Below, piece by piece: positions 27,471-36,489 of a stretch of 64,000 bases of DNA (the first letter of the stretch is position 1; every line of letters starts with the position of its first letter). The translations under genes and the position numbers were made by a program. A model generated the notes under the pieces. That model was not told the DNA's origin and did no database searches. It saw nothing but the letters and a program-made list of their open reading frames with translations. The stretch is from Tabrizicola_A aquatica. GTDB lineage: Bacteria > Pseudomonadota > Alphaproteobacteria > Rhodobacterales > Rhodobacteraceae. The stretch lies in the NCBI GenBank assembly GCA_965194375.1, contig OZ239428.1; one strand, 5' to 3'.

Positions 27471-28976
27471 TTAAAGGAAGGCTGTTTCCTCAAAACTGCG
27501 CAACTTTCTGCTGTGAATGCGGGCCAGTGGCATTTCGCGCAACCGCTCCATCGCGCGGATGCCGATTTGCAGATGACGGGCGACTTGGGTCTTGTAGAAG
27601 TCGCTGGCCATGCCGGGCAGTTTCAATTCGCCATGCAGGGGTTTATCGCTGACACACAGAAGCGTGCCATAGGGCACGCGGAACCGAAACCCGTTGGCGG
27701 CGATGGTGGCGCTTTCCATATCCAGCGCGATGGCGCGGCTTTGGCTTAGACGCCGCACCGGGCCAGATTGGTCGCGCAATTCCCAGTTGCGGTTGTCGAT
27801 GGTGGCGACGGTACCGGTCCGCATGATCCGCTTCAGCTCATAACCCTTGAGCTGCGTCACCTCGGCCACCGCCTCTTCCAACGCGATCTGGATTTCGGCC
27901 AGCGCGGGAATGGGAACCCAAACGGGAAGATCGTCGTCCAGAACGTGATCTTCGCGCAGGTAGGCATGGGCAAGGCAAAAATCGCCCATGCGCTGGCTGT
28001 TGCGCAGGCCTGCACAGTGCCCGACCATCAGCCAAGCATGCGGGCGCAAAACTGCGATATGGTCGGTCGCGGTTTTCGCGTTCGACGGGCCAACGCCGAT
28101 ATTGACCAGCGTGATCCCCTGCCCATCGGCCCGTTTCAGGTGATAGGTGGGCATCTGGGGCATCTTTGTGGGCTGGATGATCAGCCCGTCAGGGGAGGAG
28201 ATCTCCTGATTTCCGGTGGCGACAAAGCCGGTATAGCCCAGCGATTTGTCAGCCAAGGCGGCGCGAGCATAAGCCTCAAACTCATCGACGTAGAACTGAT
28301 AGTTGGTGAACAACACATGGTTTTGGAAATGCGCCGCATCGGTGGCGGTGTAATGCGCCAGACGGGCCAGCGAGTAATCGACCCGCTGCGCGGTAAAGGG
28401 GGCAAGCGGCATGGACCCGTCGTCATTCACCGTGCGAGTGCCGTTGACGATGTCGTCATTCGTTGTCGAAAGATCAGGGACATCGAACACGTCGCGCAAG
28501 GAAAACTCCAGCACGCCTTCATGCGGGACCGAAACCGACGGGTTTCCGGCCACCGCGAAATGCACCGGGATCGGGGTTTGCGACGGGCCGATCTGGACCG
28601 TCACCGCGTGGTTTTCCATCAAGAGGGCGATCTGCTGGATCAGATAGGCGCGGAAAAGGTCAGGCCGGGTGATCGTGGTGGAATAGGTGCCGGGGCCGGA
28701 CACATGGCCAAAGGACAGGCGGCTGTCCACCTCGGCATGGCTGGTCACGGTCAGGCGGATCTCGGGGTAAAAGGCGCGGATGCGATGGGCTGGTTTGGAC
28801 CCGGTCACCGATTGGATGAAATGTTGGGCCAGAAAGGTGGTCGCCTGTTCATAAAGCCACTCAAGTCGGGCGACCGCATCGGCGGCATCATCAAAAGCTT
28901 TCGGTTCAGGGTGGTCCGGGGTCAGGACCGGGGTGGGATCATCTTGCATAAATTCATCTTCCGTTTGATCGCGCAT
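27471..28976 (-). CDS. amn: AMP nucleosidase
   Basis: 501 residues; hydrolyses AMP to adenine and ribose 5-phosphate in the cytoplasm. The N-terminal regulatory domain (about 20-180; YSTTITRPDLFRAYL, QIGPSQTPIPVHFA) and the C-terminal nucleoside-phosphorylase-like domain (about 270-490; TLVNIGVGPSNAKTATDHIA, AWLMVGHCAGLRNSQRMGD, ALDMESATIAANGFRFRVP) are both complete. Starts at 28976 and 28949 are both possible; the first ATG is used. It is the sole purine salvage gene in the window. Confidence 0.93.
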   Translation of the reverse strand: MRDQTEDEFMQDDPTPVLTPDHPEPKAFDDAADAVARLEWLYEQATTFLAQHFIQSVTGSKPAHRIRAFYPEIRLTVTSHAEVDSRLSFGHVSGPGTYSTTITRPDLFRAYLIQQIALLMENHAVTVQIGPSQTPIPVHFAVAGNPSVSVPHEGVLEFSLRDVFDVPDLSTTNDDIVNGTRTVNDDGSMPLAPFTAQRVDYSLARLAHYTATDAAHFQNHVLFTNYQFYVDEFEAYARAALADKSLGYTGFVATGNQEISSPDGLIIQPTKMPQMPTYHLKRADGQGITLVNIGVGPSNAKTATDHIAVLRPHAWLMVGHCAGLRNSQRMGDFCLAHAYLREDHVLDDDLPVWVPIPALAEIQIALEEAVAEVTQLKGYELKRIMRTGTVATIDNRNWELRDQSGPVRRLSQSRAIALDMESATIAANGFRFRVPYGTLLCVSDKPLHGELKLPGMASDFYKTQVARHLQIGIRAMERLREMPLARIHSRKLRSFEETAFL

Positions 28977-29021
28977 CTAAACCGGAAGGCGCAGGGTGCT
29001 GCAAGTGACGTCTTTATGACG

Positions 29022-29660
29022 TCAGGTCGCGCGAAACAGCACCACCTGCGCCCGGTCAGCGGCGTGATCGGGGTCAATGGCAGCAGCGGCGGCGCCGTAG
29101 ATCTGCACCTCGATCAGTTGCAGGGCGGTGATCTGCCCGGCGGATTGCAGGGCAGCCACGGCCCGGTCAAAGCCCTGTGCCGTCCAGACCCGCAGATTGA
29201 CCGACAGGGCAAACTGGGCGCCAGGCAGGGCAAGGGCGATAAGATGCACAAAAGCCTCGGGGCCGACATGGCCTGCGGTAAAGGTGCCGGAACTGACGAT
29301 GCCGCCATACTGGCGCGGGAGCGCGATGGGCTGGGTGATGTCGGCCTGCGCCAAGGTGCGGTAAATGCCTTTTTCGGCCGCCCGACCCAGCATCTCGGCC
29401 GAAAAATCCACCGCATCGATCGGCCCGGCCTGCCCCATCTCGCGCAAGCGCTCGGCCAAAAGGCCGGTGCCTGCGCCCACGTCCAGCACGGGGCTGCCCC
29501 CGCCCGCCGAGCGGAAGGCTGCAGCCACATGGGCGGGCAAGAGATAGTCCATCCCCTCGGCAAAGCCGCTGTCATAACTGTCGGCCCAAGCCCGGTAATG
29601 GGCGAGGCAGGCTTCGGGGCTGTTCAGCGTCAGGGCGCCGGAAAGGTCTGGATCGGTCAT
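29022..29660 (-). CDS. class I SAM-dependent methyltransferase
   Basis: 212 residues from the ATG at 29660. The SAM motif is VLDVGAGTGLLAERLREMG, followed by the acidic strand IDAVDFSAEML and the post-motif region. The N-terminus (LAHYRAWADSYDSGFAEGMDY) resembles small-molecule methyltransferases. Substrate unknown. It is divergent from the SDR gene, with 73 bases between them. Confidence 0.82.
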   Translation of the reverse strand: MTDPDLSGALTLNSPEACLAHYRAWADSYDSGFAEGMDYLLPAHVAAAFRSAGGGSPVLDVGAGTGLLAERLREMGQAGPIDAVDFSAEMLGRAAEKGIYRTLAQADITQPIALPRQYGGIVSSGTFTAGHVGPEAFVHLIALALPGAQFALSVNLRVWTAQGFDRAVAALQSAGQITALQLIEVQIYGAAAAAIDPDHAADRAQVVLFRAT

Positions 29661-29733
29661 GCAATGATGCTGGACGATTGGCGGTCGCAGATCAAGCCTT
29701 GCCGCCACCCCGCGCTGTCGCAATAGTGCGCGC

Positions 29734-30570
29734 ATGAACACGCTTCTTTCCCTTGGCCATGGCTACTCTGCCAGCGCGCTTGCGGCGCGGCTGATCCCTT
29801 TGGGTTGGACGGTGATCGGCACCTGCCGCGATCCGTCCCGCGCCGCAGGCTTGCGCTCCGCCGGGGTTGAACCCCTCATGTGGCCCGCCGATCTGGCCCC
29901 AGCGCTTGCCCGTGCGACGCATGTCCTTGCCTCAGCCGCGCCGGATGCGGCGGGTGATCCGTTCCTGCAGGTGGCGGGCGATGCCTTGCGCGCGGCAAAC
30001 CCTGCATGGGTGGGGTATCTGTCGACCACCGCGGTTTACGGCGACCATCAGGGCGGCTGGGTGGATGAGATGACCCCAGTGACCCCCGGCTCGGCCCGGG
30101 CGCATCAGCGCGTGCTGGCCGAAAGCCAGTGGCTGGAAACCGGCCTGCCCGTCCACATCTTCCGCCTTGCGGGCATCTATGGCCCCGGTCGTGGCCCCTT
30201 TGAAAAGGTGCGTGACGGCAGCGCGCGGCGGATCATCAAGCCCGGTCAGGTGTTTTCGCGGATTCACGTTGCCGATATCGCCGAGACCCTCATCGCCTCC
30301 ATCGCCCAGCCCAATCCGGGCGCGATCTACAACCTGTGCGACGATGATCCGGCCCCGCCCGAGGATGTGCTGTCCTACGCCGCACATCTTCTAGGCCTGC
30401 CCGAACCGCCCGCCGTGCCCTATGATCAGGCCGAGATGACACCGATGGCCCGCAGTTTCTATGCCGAGTCAAAGCGGGTTCGAAATGACCGGATCAAGCG
30501 CGAGTTGGGAGTGGCGCTGAACTACCCCGACTATCGCGCGGGGCTGGCGGGATTGCTTGCCGCGCCCTAG
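29734..30570 (+). CDS. NAD(P)-dependent epimerase/dehydratase-like SDR protein (YeeZ-like)
   Basis: 278 residues, extended SDR fold with an atypical N-terminus: SLGHGYSASALAARL takes the place of the usual GxxGxxG. The rest fits: YLSTTAVYGDHQGGWVDE, FRLAGIYGPGRGPFEKV, FSRIHVADIAETLIAS and the late IYNLCDDDPAPPEDVL. YeeZ-like proteins of this kind lack a firmly known substrate. I do not see the canonical YxxxK, which is a reason to doubt dehydrogenase activity. Confidence 0.78.
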   Translation: MNTLLSLGHGYSASALAARLIPLGWTVIGTCRDPSRAAGLRSAGVEPLMWPADLAPALARATHVLASAAPDAAGDPFLQVAGDALRAANPAWVGYLSTTAVYGDHQGGWVDEMTPVTPGSARAHQRVLAESQWLETGLPVHIFRLAGIYGPGRGPFEKVRDGSARRIIKPGQVFSRIHVADIAETLIASIAQPNPGAIYNLCDDDPAPPEDVLSYAAHLLGLPEPPAVPYDQAEMTPMARSFYAESKRVRNDRIKRELGVALNYPDYRAGLAGLLAAP

Positions 30571-30622
30571 TTACCCGCAACTGCCGGACCCAAAAAGACC
30601 CGATTGCCAAGGACCTGACCCG

Positions 30623-31720
30623 ATGACCCAAGATATCCTCGCCGAAGTGCTGTTGCCGACGCAGGAACTGCGCAACGACTTGCCGTTCTATACCAAGACC
30701 CTCGGCATGCAGCTGGAGAACATCTTTCCCGCCGACAACCCCTCGGTGGCGACCTTGTCGGGGCATGGGCTGCGGGTGCGGATCGACCGGGACGCGCAGG
30801 TTTCGCCGGGGCGCTTGCGCATCCTGACCGATGATCCGACGAATTTTGCGGGCGGGCAGACGCATCTAACCGCGCCAAATGGCACTGAGATCGAGGTGGT
30901 GCCGTTGACCCCGCGCCTGACGCAGCCGGAAACGCTGCACGAATACGGGGTGCGGCGGCTGAAAGATTCCGCCCCTTGGGTGATTGGCCGGGCGGGGATG
31001 CATTACCGCGACCTCATTCCCAGCCGCTTGGGCGGGTCGATCATTGCGAGCCATATCCGGATTCCGGACGGTGGGCCGGTGCCGGACATGGTCCATTATC
31101 ACACCGTCGGGTTCCAGCTGATCTATTGCTACAAGGGTTGGGTGGATGTCCTGTATGAAGATCAGGGCAATGAGATGATGCGGCTTTCGGCAGGCGATTG
31201 CGTGATCCAGCCGCCCGAAATCCGCCACCGGGTCTGCCATGCCTCGCCCAATATCGAGGTGGTCGAAATTGGGGTTCCGGCCGAGCATATCACTACGATT
31301 GACCACCACATGACCCTTCCCAACGGCCAAGGCGACCCCGCGCGCGAATGGCAGGGGCAGCGGTTTGTCCATCATGTGAAGGACCGCGCGACGTGGCAGC
31401 CGTTCCGGATTCCGGGCTTTATCGCCCGCGACACCGGGATTGCGGCGGGCACTAAAGGGGTGGCGAATATTCAGGTGGCGAAGTTTGATGGCGGCACGCC
31501 TCCTGCCACGGTGCATGACACCGACATCCATTTCACCTTTGTGCTGGAGGGCACCATGACCCTGCGCGCCAAGGGTCAGCCCGACAAGGACCTGTCGCCG
31601 GGCGATGCCTTTGTGATCCCGCCGGGCATGGCGGCACAATATACCGATTGCTCAGCCGATCTGGAGCTGTTGGAGGCGACCTTGCCCGCCGGGTTCACCA
31701 CTACGGTGACCACGCTTTAG
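30623..31720 (+). CDS. VOC - cupin - cupin protein
   Basis: 365 residues from the ATG at 30623 (the frame is open from 30557). The first ~95 residues form a glyoxalase/VOC-like half (LLPTQELRNDLPFYTKTLGM ... APNGTEIEVVPL). A first cupin follows at about 140-240 with PDMVHYHTVGFQLIYCYKGW and IQPPEIRHRV, and a second at about 285-360 with HDTDIHFTFVLEGTMTL and DAFVIPPGMAAQY. Metal-binding His are visible in the first cupin. Possibly a dioxygenase- or isomerase-like enzyme; function unknown. Its stop overlaps the convergent EamA stop by four bases. Confidence 0.8.
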   Translation: MTQDILAEVLLPTQELRNDLPFYTKTLGMQLENIFPADNPSVATLSGHGLRVRIDRDAQVSPGRLRILTDDPTNFAGGQTHLTAPNGTEIEVVPLTPRLTQPETLHEYGVRRLKDSAPWVIGRAGMHYRDLIPSRLGGSIIASHIRIPDGGPVPDMVHYHTVGFQLIYCYKGWVDVLYEDQGNEMMRLSAGDCVIQPPEIRHRVCHASPNIEVVEIGVPAEHITTIDHHMTLPNGQGDPAREWQGQRFVHHVKDRATWQPFRIPGFIARDTGIAAGTKGVANIQVAKFDGGTPPATVHDTDIHFTFVLEGTMTLRAKGQPDKDLSPGDAFVIPPGMAAQYTDCSADLELLEATLPAGFTTTVTTL

Positions 31721-32565
31721 CGCCGTGTCAGGATCAGGACACCGCAGCCAACGATCATGGCCGAGCCGATGAGCGTGGCCAGATCGGGCCGCTCGCCAAA
31801 GACCACGACGCCCACCAGCAAGGCAAACAAAAGCCGGGTGTAGCGGAACGGGGTGACGGCCGAGACCTCGCCCGTGCGCATTGCGCGGGTCAGGTAGCTG
31901 TAGCCAAGGATGCCAAAGGCAGCCGCGCCCAGCGCCTTGGCCATTGGCAGCGCATCGGGCAGAACTGGGCCGCCTTGGAGGCCAAGAATGATGAGGCCGG
32001 ACAGGCCCAAAACCGCAAAGCCCGCGACGCCGAGCTGGGCGTTTGACAGCGCGGGTGGGGCCGCACGGGTAGCCAGATCGCGGCCAGCAAAGCCCAAAAG
32101 GCCAATGACCGCCAAAACTGCCATGGCGTCAAAGCCTTCAAGCCCCGGGCGCAAGATGACCAAAACCCCGGCAAAGCCGAGGGCGGTCAAGGCCCAGCGC
32201 CAAACCCCAACGCGTTCGCCAAAGATCAGCGCGGCCCCGGCCACCACGACCAAGGGGGTTGCTTGCAGGATGGCCGAGGCCACCGAGATCGGGGTCAGGG
32301 CGATGGCAAGCGAATAAAAGAGGCGCCCCACCATCTCGAAGCTGGAACGCACCAACATCGTGCGCGAGCGCAAGGCAGCGGGAAAGGCGGGTTCTCCCAC
32401 CCGGCGGGATTGCAGGGCAAACCACAGAACCCCCAGCGCGCCCATCAGCGCCAAGACTTGCCCCAAAGGCATCGCCTTGGCGGCGGATTTGATGAACATG
32501 TCCTCAACGGCGAAACCTGCCATGGCTGCGACCATGAACAGGCTGCCGCGTTGATTGGCGGTCAT
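31717..32565 (-). CDS. EamA/DMT-family membrane transporter
   Basis: 282 residues from the ATG at 32565, with about ten membrane segments. Marks include MAGFAVEDMFIKSAAKAMPLG, GAALIFGERVGVWRWALTA and FRYTRLLFALLVGVVVFGE. An upstream ATG at 32604 would add an Arg-rich stretch (SHDERRRRRGA) and is less likely. It is downstream of dapA on the same strand, 85 bases away, and may be co-transcribed. Substrate unknown. Confidence 0.8.
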   Translation of the reverse strand: MTANQRGSLFMVAAMAGFAVEDMFIKSAAKAMPLGQVLALMGALGVLWFALQSRRVGEPAFPAALRSRTMLVRSSFEMVGRLFYSLAIALTPISVASAILQATPLVVVAGAALIFGERVGVWRWALTALGFAGVLVILRPGLEGFDAMAVLAVIGLLGFAGRDLATRAAPPALSNAQLGVAGFAVLGLSGLIILGLQGGPVLPDALPMAKALGAAAFGILGYSYLTRAMRTGEVSAVTPFRYTRLLFALLVGVVVFGERPDLATLIGSAMIVGCGVLILTRR

Positions 32566-32650
32566 GACAGCTCCTCGTCGTCTTCGACGCTCGTCGTGTG
32601 ACACCCGAAGAGCGCCGGAACGGCGACGATGAGGGCCAAATCTGAGAGGG

Positions 32651-33523
32651 TCAGATCAGGCCCGCGTGTTGCATGGCGGCTTTGATCCGGGCCTTGGTGC
32701 CGTCGGTCAGGGTGACCAAGGGCAGGCGCACGTCTTCGCTGCACTTGCCCAGAAGCGACAGGCCATATTTCGCGCCCGCGAGACCCGGCTCAAGGAAGAT
32801 CGCCTCGTGCAGGGGGAAAAGCCGGTCTTGGTAGGCCAGCGCCTTTTTGTAGTCGCCTGCCAGCGTGGCCGCCTGAAACTCGGCGCAAAGACGCGGCGCG
32901 ACGTTGGCGGTGACCGAAATGCAGCCAACACCCCCATGGGCATTGAACGCGAGCGCGGTTTCATCATTGCCCGAAAGCTGGATGAACCCCTCGCCACAAG
33001 AGGCGCGTTGCTGCGAGACGCGGTCAATCTTGCCGGTGGCATCCTTGACCCCGATGATCCGGGGCAGCTTGGCAAGCGTGCCCATGGTGTCAGGCATCAT
33101 ATCAACGACGGACCGGCCGGGGATGTTGTAGATCACGATTGGCAGATTGCAGCAGTCATGCAGGGCTGTGTAATGCGCGATCATCCCGGCTTGGGTCGGC
33201 TTGTTGTAATAGGGCGTCACGACAAGGGCGGCATCGGCGCCGACCTTCTCGGCAAAGCGCATCAGCGAGATGCCTTCGACCGTGTTGTTCGACCCGGCCC
33301 CGGCAATGACTGGCACGCGGCCACGGGCGGTTTTCACCACCACTTCGATCACGGTCTGGTGCTCGTCATGGGACAGCGTCGGGCTTTCGCCGGTGGTTCC
33401 GACCGGCACAAGGCCGGTGGAGCCTTCGGCGATCTGCCATTCGACAAGGTGTTTGAGCGTATCAAGATCCAGCTCGCCGTTTTTGAACGGCGTCACCAGG
33501 GCTGGAATGGACCCTTTGATCAT
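32651..33523 (-). CDS. dapA: 4-hydroxy-tetrahydrodipicolinate synthase
   Basis: 290-residue class I aldolase that condenses pyruvate with aspartate semialdehyde, the entry step of the DAP/lysine pathway. Marks are SIPALVTPFKNGELD, VPVGTTGESPTLSHDEH, GAGSNNT, VVTPYYNKPTQAG, YNIPGRSVVDM with the catalytic Tyr, and the Schiff-base Lys in IIGVKDATG. The start at 33523 follows aggagacgtg. The pathway partners dapE and dapF are 19-32 kb away in this window. Confidence 0.95.
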   Translation of the reverse strand: MIKGSIPALVTPFKNGELDLDTLKHLVEWQIAEGSTGLVPVGTTGESPTLSHDEHQTVIEVVVKTARGRVPVIAGAGSNNTVEGISLMRFAEKVGADAALVVTPYYNKPTQAGMIAHYTALHDCCNLPIVIYNIPGRSVVDMMPDTMGTLAKLPRIIGVKDATGKIDRVSQQRASCGEGFIQLSGNDETALAFNAHGGVGCISVTANVAPRLCAEFQAATLAGDYKKALAYQDRLFPLHEAIFLEPGLAGAKYGLSLLGKCSEDVRLPLVTLTDGTKARIKAAMQHAGLI

Positions 33524-33674
33524 GACACGTCTCCTATTTGGGGTGAGCTTTGCGCCCGGTTGCAAACGAGAGCCTCATTAACGGGACGGCGGGCTTTTGC
33601 CAAGCAGGGGCGATAAAGCAAAGTTCATCGCGCCCCGGGTTGTGACCGCGCGGTGGCTCTGGCAGTTTGGGGGT

Positions 33675-35612
33675 ATGAAAATTGCCCTGATCCTTCCGCT
33701 TTTGGTTGCCCTTGCCCTGCCCGCGCAGGCGAATCCTGCCGAGGATGCGCTGCGCGAGGGGTTACGCCTGTCACGCGAGGAAGATTGGCCCGGCGCTGGT
33801 GCTGCCGTGGCAGGTATCGGCGGCGTTGCGGCGGATCTGGTGGAATGGGGTCGCTTGCGCGCAGGCGATGAGGGGGCACGGCTGGGGGATTACGAGGCGT
33901 TTCTGGCCAAGCGGCCGGATTGGCCGGGCTTGGGGCTTTTGCGCCAAAAGGGCGAGGTGGCGGTAGCGCGGTCCAGCGACCCCGCGCGGGTGATCGCCTA
34001 TTTCGGGGCGGCCAAGCCACAGACCGGGCAGGGCGCCGTGGCTTTGGTGCAGGCGCTGATGGCCGCTGGGCGGCCCGGTGAGGCCGAAGCCGAGGCCCAT
34101 CGCGCTTGGGCGGTGCTGAAATTCTCAGAGGCGGAAGAGGCCGCGCTGTTGGCCTTACAGGGTGCCGCGATGGATGTGGCGCATGAGGTGCGGCTCGACA
34201 ATCTCTTGTGGGACGGCAAGCGCACGCCCGAGGTCTTGCGCATGCTGCCCCGTGTGTCGGCAGGTTGGCAGGCATTGGCCAAGGCGCGGATGGGTCTGCA
34301 TGCCGACAAGCCCGGCACCAGCGGGTTAATCGATGCCGTGCCGCAGGCTTTGCGTGACGATCCGGGGCTGGCCTATGAACGCTTTACGTGGCGGATGCGG
34401 CGCGAGAATTACCCCGATGCGGCGGCATTTTTGGTTGAACGCTCGACCAGCCCAGCGGCCTTGGGCCGGCCCGAGGCATGGGCCGACCGCCGCGCACTGG
34501 TGGCGCGCTGGCTGATGCGCAACGGGCAAGAGAGCTTGGCCTATCGGGCAGCCGCCTCGCATCAGCTGACCGAGGGCAGCGATTTCGTTGATCTGGAGTT
34601 TCTGGCGGGCTTCATTGCCTTGCGCAAGCTGGGCGATGCCGACACGGCCTTGGGGCATTTCATGCGGCTGAAAGCGGCGGTGGCCACCCCGATCAGCCTG
34701 TCGCGGGCCGATTACTGGACCGGGCGTACGTTGGAGGCCAAGGGCGATGTGGCGGGTGCCAAGGCCGCCTATCAGGCAGCAGCACAGCATCAAACCGCCT
34801 ATTACGGCCAGTTGGCGTCGGAAAAGCTGGGGCTGGTGTTGGACCCGGCCTTGGTGAAGGTGGGCGAACCGCAGCGCGGCTATAAAGCTGCGCCCTTCGC
34901 GCAATCGTCCGTGCTAGAGGCGGGGCGGCTGTTGCAGGCCATTGGCGAGCGGGGTCAGGCCAAGCGGTTCTTCCTGCATCTGGCCGAGGGGCAAGACCGC
35001 GCGGGGCTGGAGGCGCTGTCGGATCTGGCGCTGTTGCTGGATGAGCCGCATCTGGCCTTGGTGGTGGCCAAGCAGGCGGCCGAACAGGGCTGGATCCTGC
35101 CGCGCGCCTATTACCCGGTGCCCGAAATGGTGCCGCAAGAGCTGGCGGTGAGCCGGGCGCTCGCCTTGGCCATCAGCCGCCGCGAAAGCGAGTTCGAGCC
35201 GACCGCGCGCAGCAGCGCCAATGCGCTGGGGCTGATGCAGCTGTTGCCGGAAACCGCCGCGCGGATGGCAAAGCAGCTGGGCATGGCGCATGAGACCCGG
35301 CAGTTGACCGCCGATCCGGCGCACAATGCGGTCTTGGGCGCGGCCTATCTCGCGCAGATGATCGAAGAATTCGGCCCGACGGTCGCCATGGTGGCGGCGG
35401 GCTACAACGCTGGCCCCGGCCGCCCGCGCCGCTGGGTCAGCGAGTTTGGCGATCCGCGCAGGGATGATCCGGTAGATTGGGTCGAGACGATCCCCTTTGC
35501 CGAAACCCGCACCTATGTGATGCGGGTGACCGAAAGCCTTGTGATCTATCGCCAGCGGCTGAAGGGCGAGGCGGGGCCGGTGCGGGTTATGTCTGAACTG
35601 AGCGGCGGTTAG
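33675..35612 (+). CDS. slt: soluble lytic murein transglycosylase (Slt70-like)
   Basis: 645 residues from the ATG at 33675, opening with a clear signal peptide (MKIALILPLLVALALPAQAN). A long alpha-helical U-shaped region (about 25-470) of repeated helices leads to the SLT_1 catalytic domain (about 490-620): AISRRESEFEPTARSSANA with the catalytic Glu, LGLMQLLPETAARMAK, and VAAGYNAGPGRPRRW. It cuts peptidoglycan glycan strands in the periplasm. Its last 26 bases overlap the convergent EamA gene. Confidence 0.92.
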   Translation: MKIALILPLLVALALPAQANPAEDALREGLRLSREEDWPGAGAAVAGIGGVAADLVEWGRLRAGDEGARLGDYEAFLAKRPDWPGLGLLRQKGEVAVARSSDPARVIAYFGAAKPQTGQGAVALVQALMAAGRPGEAEAEAHRAWAVLKFSEAEEAALLALQGAAMDVAHEVRLDNLLWDGKRTPEVLRMLPRVSAGWQALAKARMGLHADKPGTSGLIDAVPQALRDDPGLAYERFTWRMRRENYPDAAAFLVERSTSPAALGRPEAWADRRALVARWLMRNGQESLAYRAAASHQLTEGSDFVDLEFLAGFIALRKLGDADTALGHFMRLKAAVATPISLSRADYWTGRTLEAKGDVAGAKAAYQAAAQHQTAYYGQLASEKLGLVLDPALVKVGEPQRGYKAAPFAQSSVLEAGRLLQAIGERGQAKRFFLHLAEGQDRAGLEALSDLALLLDEPHLALVVAKQAAEQGWILPRAYYPVPEMVPQELAVSRALALAISRRESEFEPTARSSANALGLMQLLPETAARMAKQLGMAHETRQLTADPAHNAVLGAAYLAQMIEEFGPTVAMVAAGYNAGPGRPRRWVSEFGDPRRDDPVDWVETIPFAETRTYVMRVTESLVIYRQRLKGEAGPVRVMSELSGG

Positions 35613-36489
35613 CGGCCTCGGCCTGCGCGCGGACGCGCTGACGCCAGAGCGTAAAGAGACCCGCCGCCACAACAATAAGCGCGCCAAGGGCTACGTTCCA
35701 ACGCAGCACCTCGCCAAAGATGGTGATTCCGAACATCGCGATGAACACCAGTTGTAGATAGGCAAAGGGCTGCACAACGCTGGCCTCAGTGATTTCATAG
35801 CTGCGAATTAGCAACCAATGGCCAATGATGCCGGTGCAGCAAAGTGTGGCCATCCAAAAAGAATCAACCAGGGTCATGGGTTTCCACAGCCAAAGGCCCG
35901 GCACAGTCATTGCCAGCGCACCCATCATTCCCATCCAGAAAAAGCTAATAGCGCTGCTGTCGGCCCGGCCGACATAGCGGGTCAAGAGGCCGTAAAGCGC
36001 GTAGAGAAGAGCGCCCAAAAGTGGAACGAGAGACCAAAGGGAGAACACCCCTGCCCCGGGCTTTAGGACCACAAGGACGCCCATGCAGCCCACTCCGATG
36101 GCCGTCCAGCGCCGCCATCCCACCTTTTCGCCTAGAAGCGGACCTGAAAGCGCCGCCACGATCAGCGGCGCGGTGACAAAGACGGCATGGCTTTCGATCA
36201 GGCCCAATGTAACGAAAGCCAACTGCATGATGCAGATTTGCACTGCCAGCAGAAGGCCACGTATCGCCTGCCGGACAGGATGGGGCGTTGCAAAGGCCGG
36301 GCGAATCGAGCCATGGGCACGCTGCAACAGCAAGACCCCGAAGGCAGCAAAAACCCAGTAGCGCAGCATCACAATGCTGAACACGTTGTAGTGGCTGCCA
36401 AGGTGGCGAGAGATTCCGTCCTGCGCGGCAAAGATGAACATGGCCGTGCAGAACATCAGGGTGCCAATGCGGCTGTTCTGCTCAGCCAT
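35587..36489 (-). CDS. EamA/DMT-family transporter, tandem copy B
   Basis: 300 residues from the ATG at 36489, which overlaps the stop of the preceding gene by eight bases. About ten membrane segments. It is clearly a paralogue of that neighbour: both have an early QDG(I/L)SR(H/Y)L segment, THAVF(V/A), LSGPLLGEK, and VQPFAY(L/M)Q(L/F)VFI. Exported substrate unknown. The 3' end overlaps slt tail to tail. Confidence 0.85.
   Translation of the reverse strand: MAEQNSRIGTLMFCTAMFIFAAQDGISRHLGSHYNVFSIVMLRYWVFAAFGVLLLQRAHGSIRPAFATPHPVRQAIRGLLLAVQICIMQLAFVTLGLIESHAVFVTAPLIVAALSGPLLGEKVGWRRWTAIGVGCMGVLVVLKPGAGVFSLWSLVPLLGALLYALYGLLTRYVGRADSSAISFFWMGMMGALAMTVPGLWLWKPMTLVDSFWMATLCCTGIIGHWLLIRSYEITEASVVQPFAYLQLVFIAMFGITIFGEVLRWNVALGALIVVAAGLFTLWRQRVRAQAEAANRRSVQT

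Noticed and set aside
27768..29726. 652-codon plus-strand frame over amn and the methyltransferase
   Set aside because: Antisense shadow of two convincing genes.
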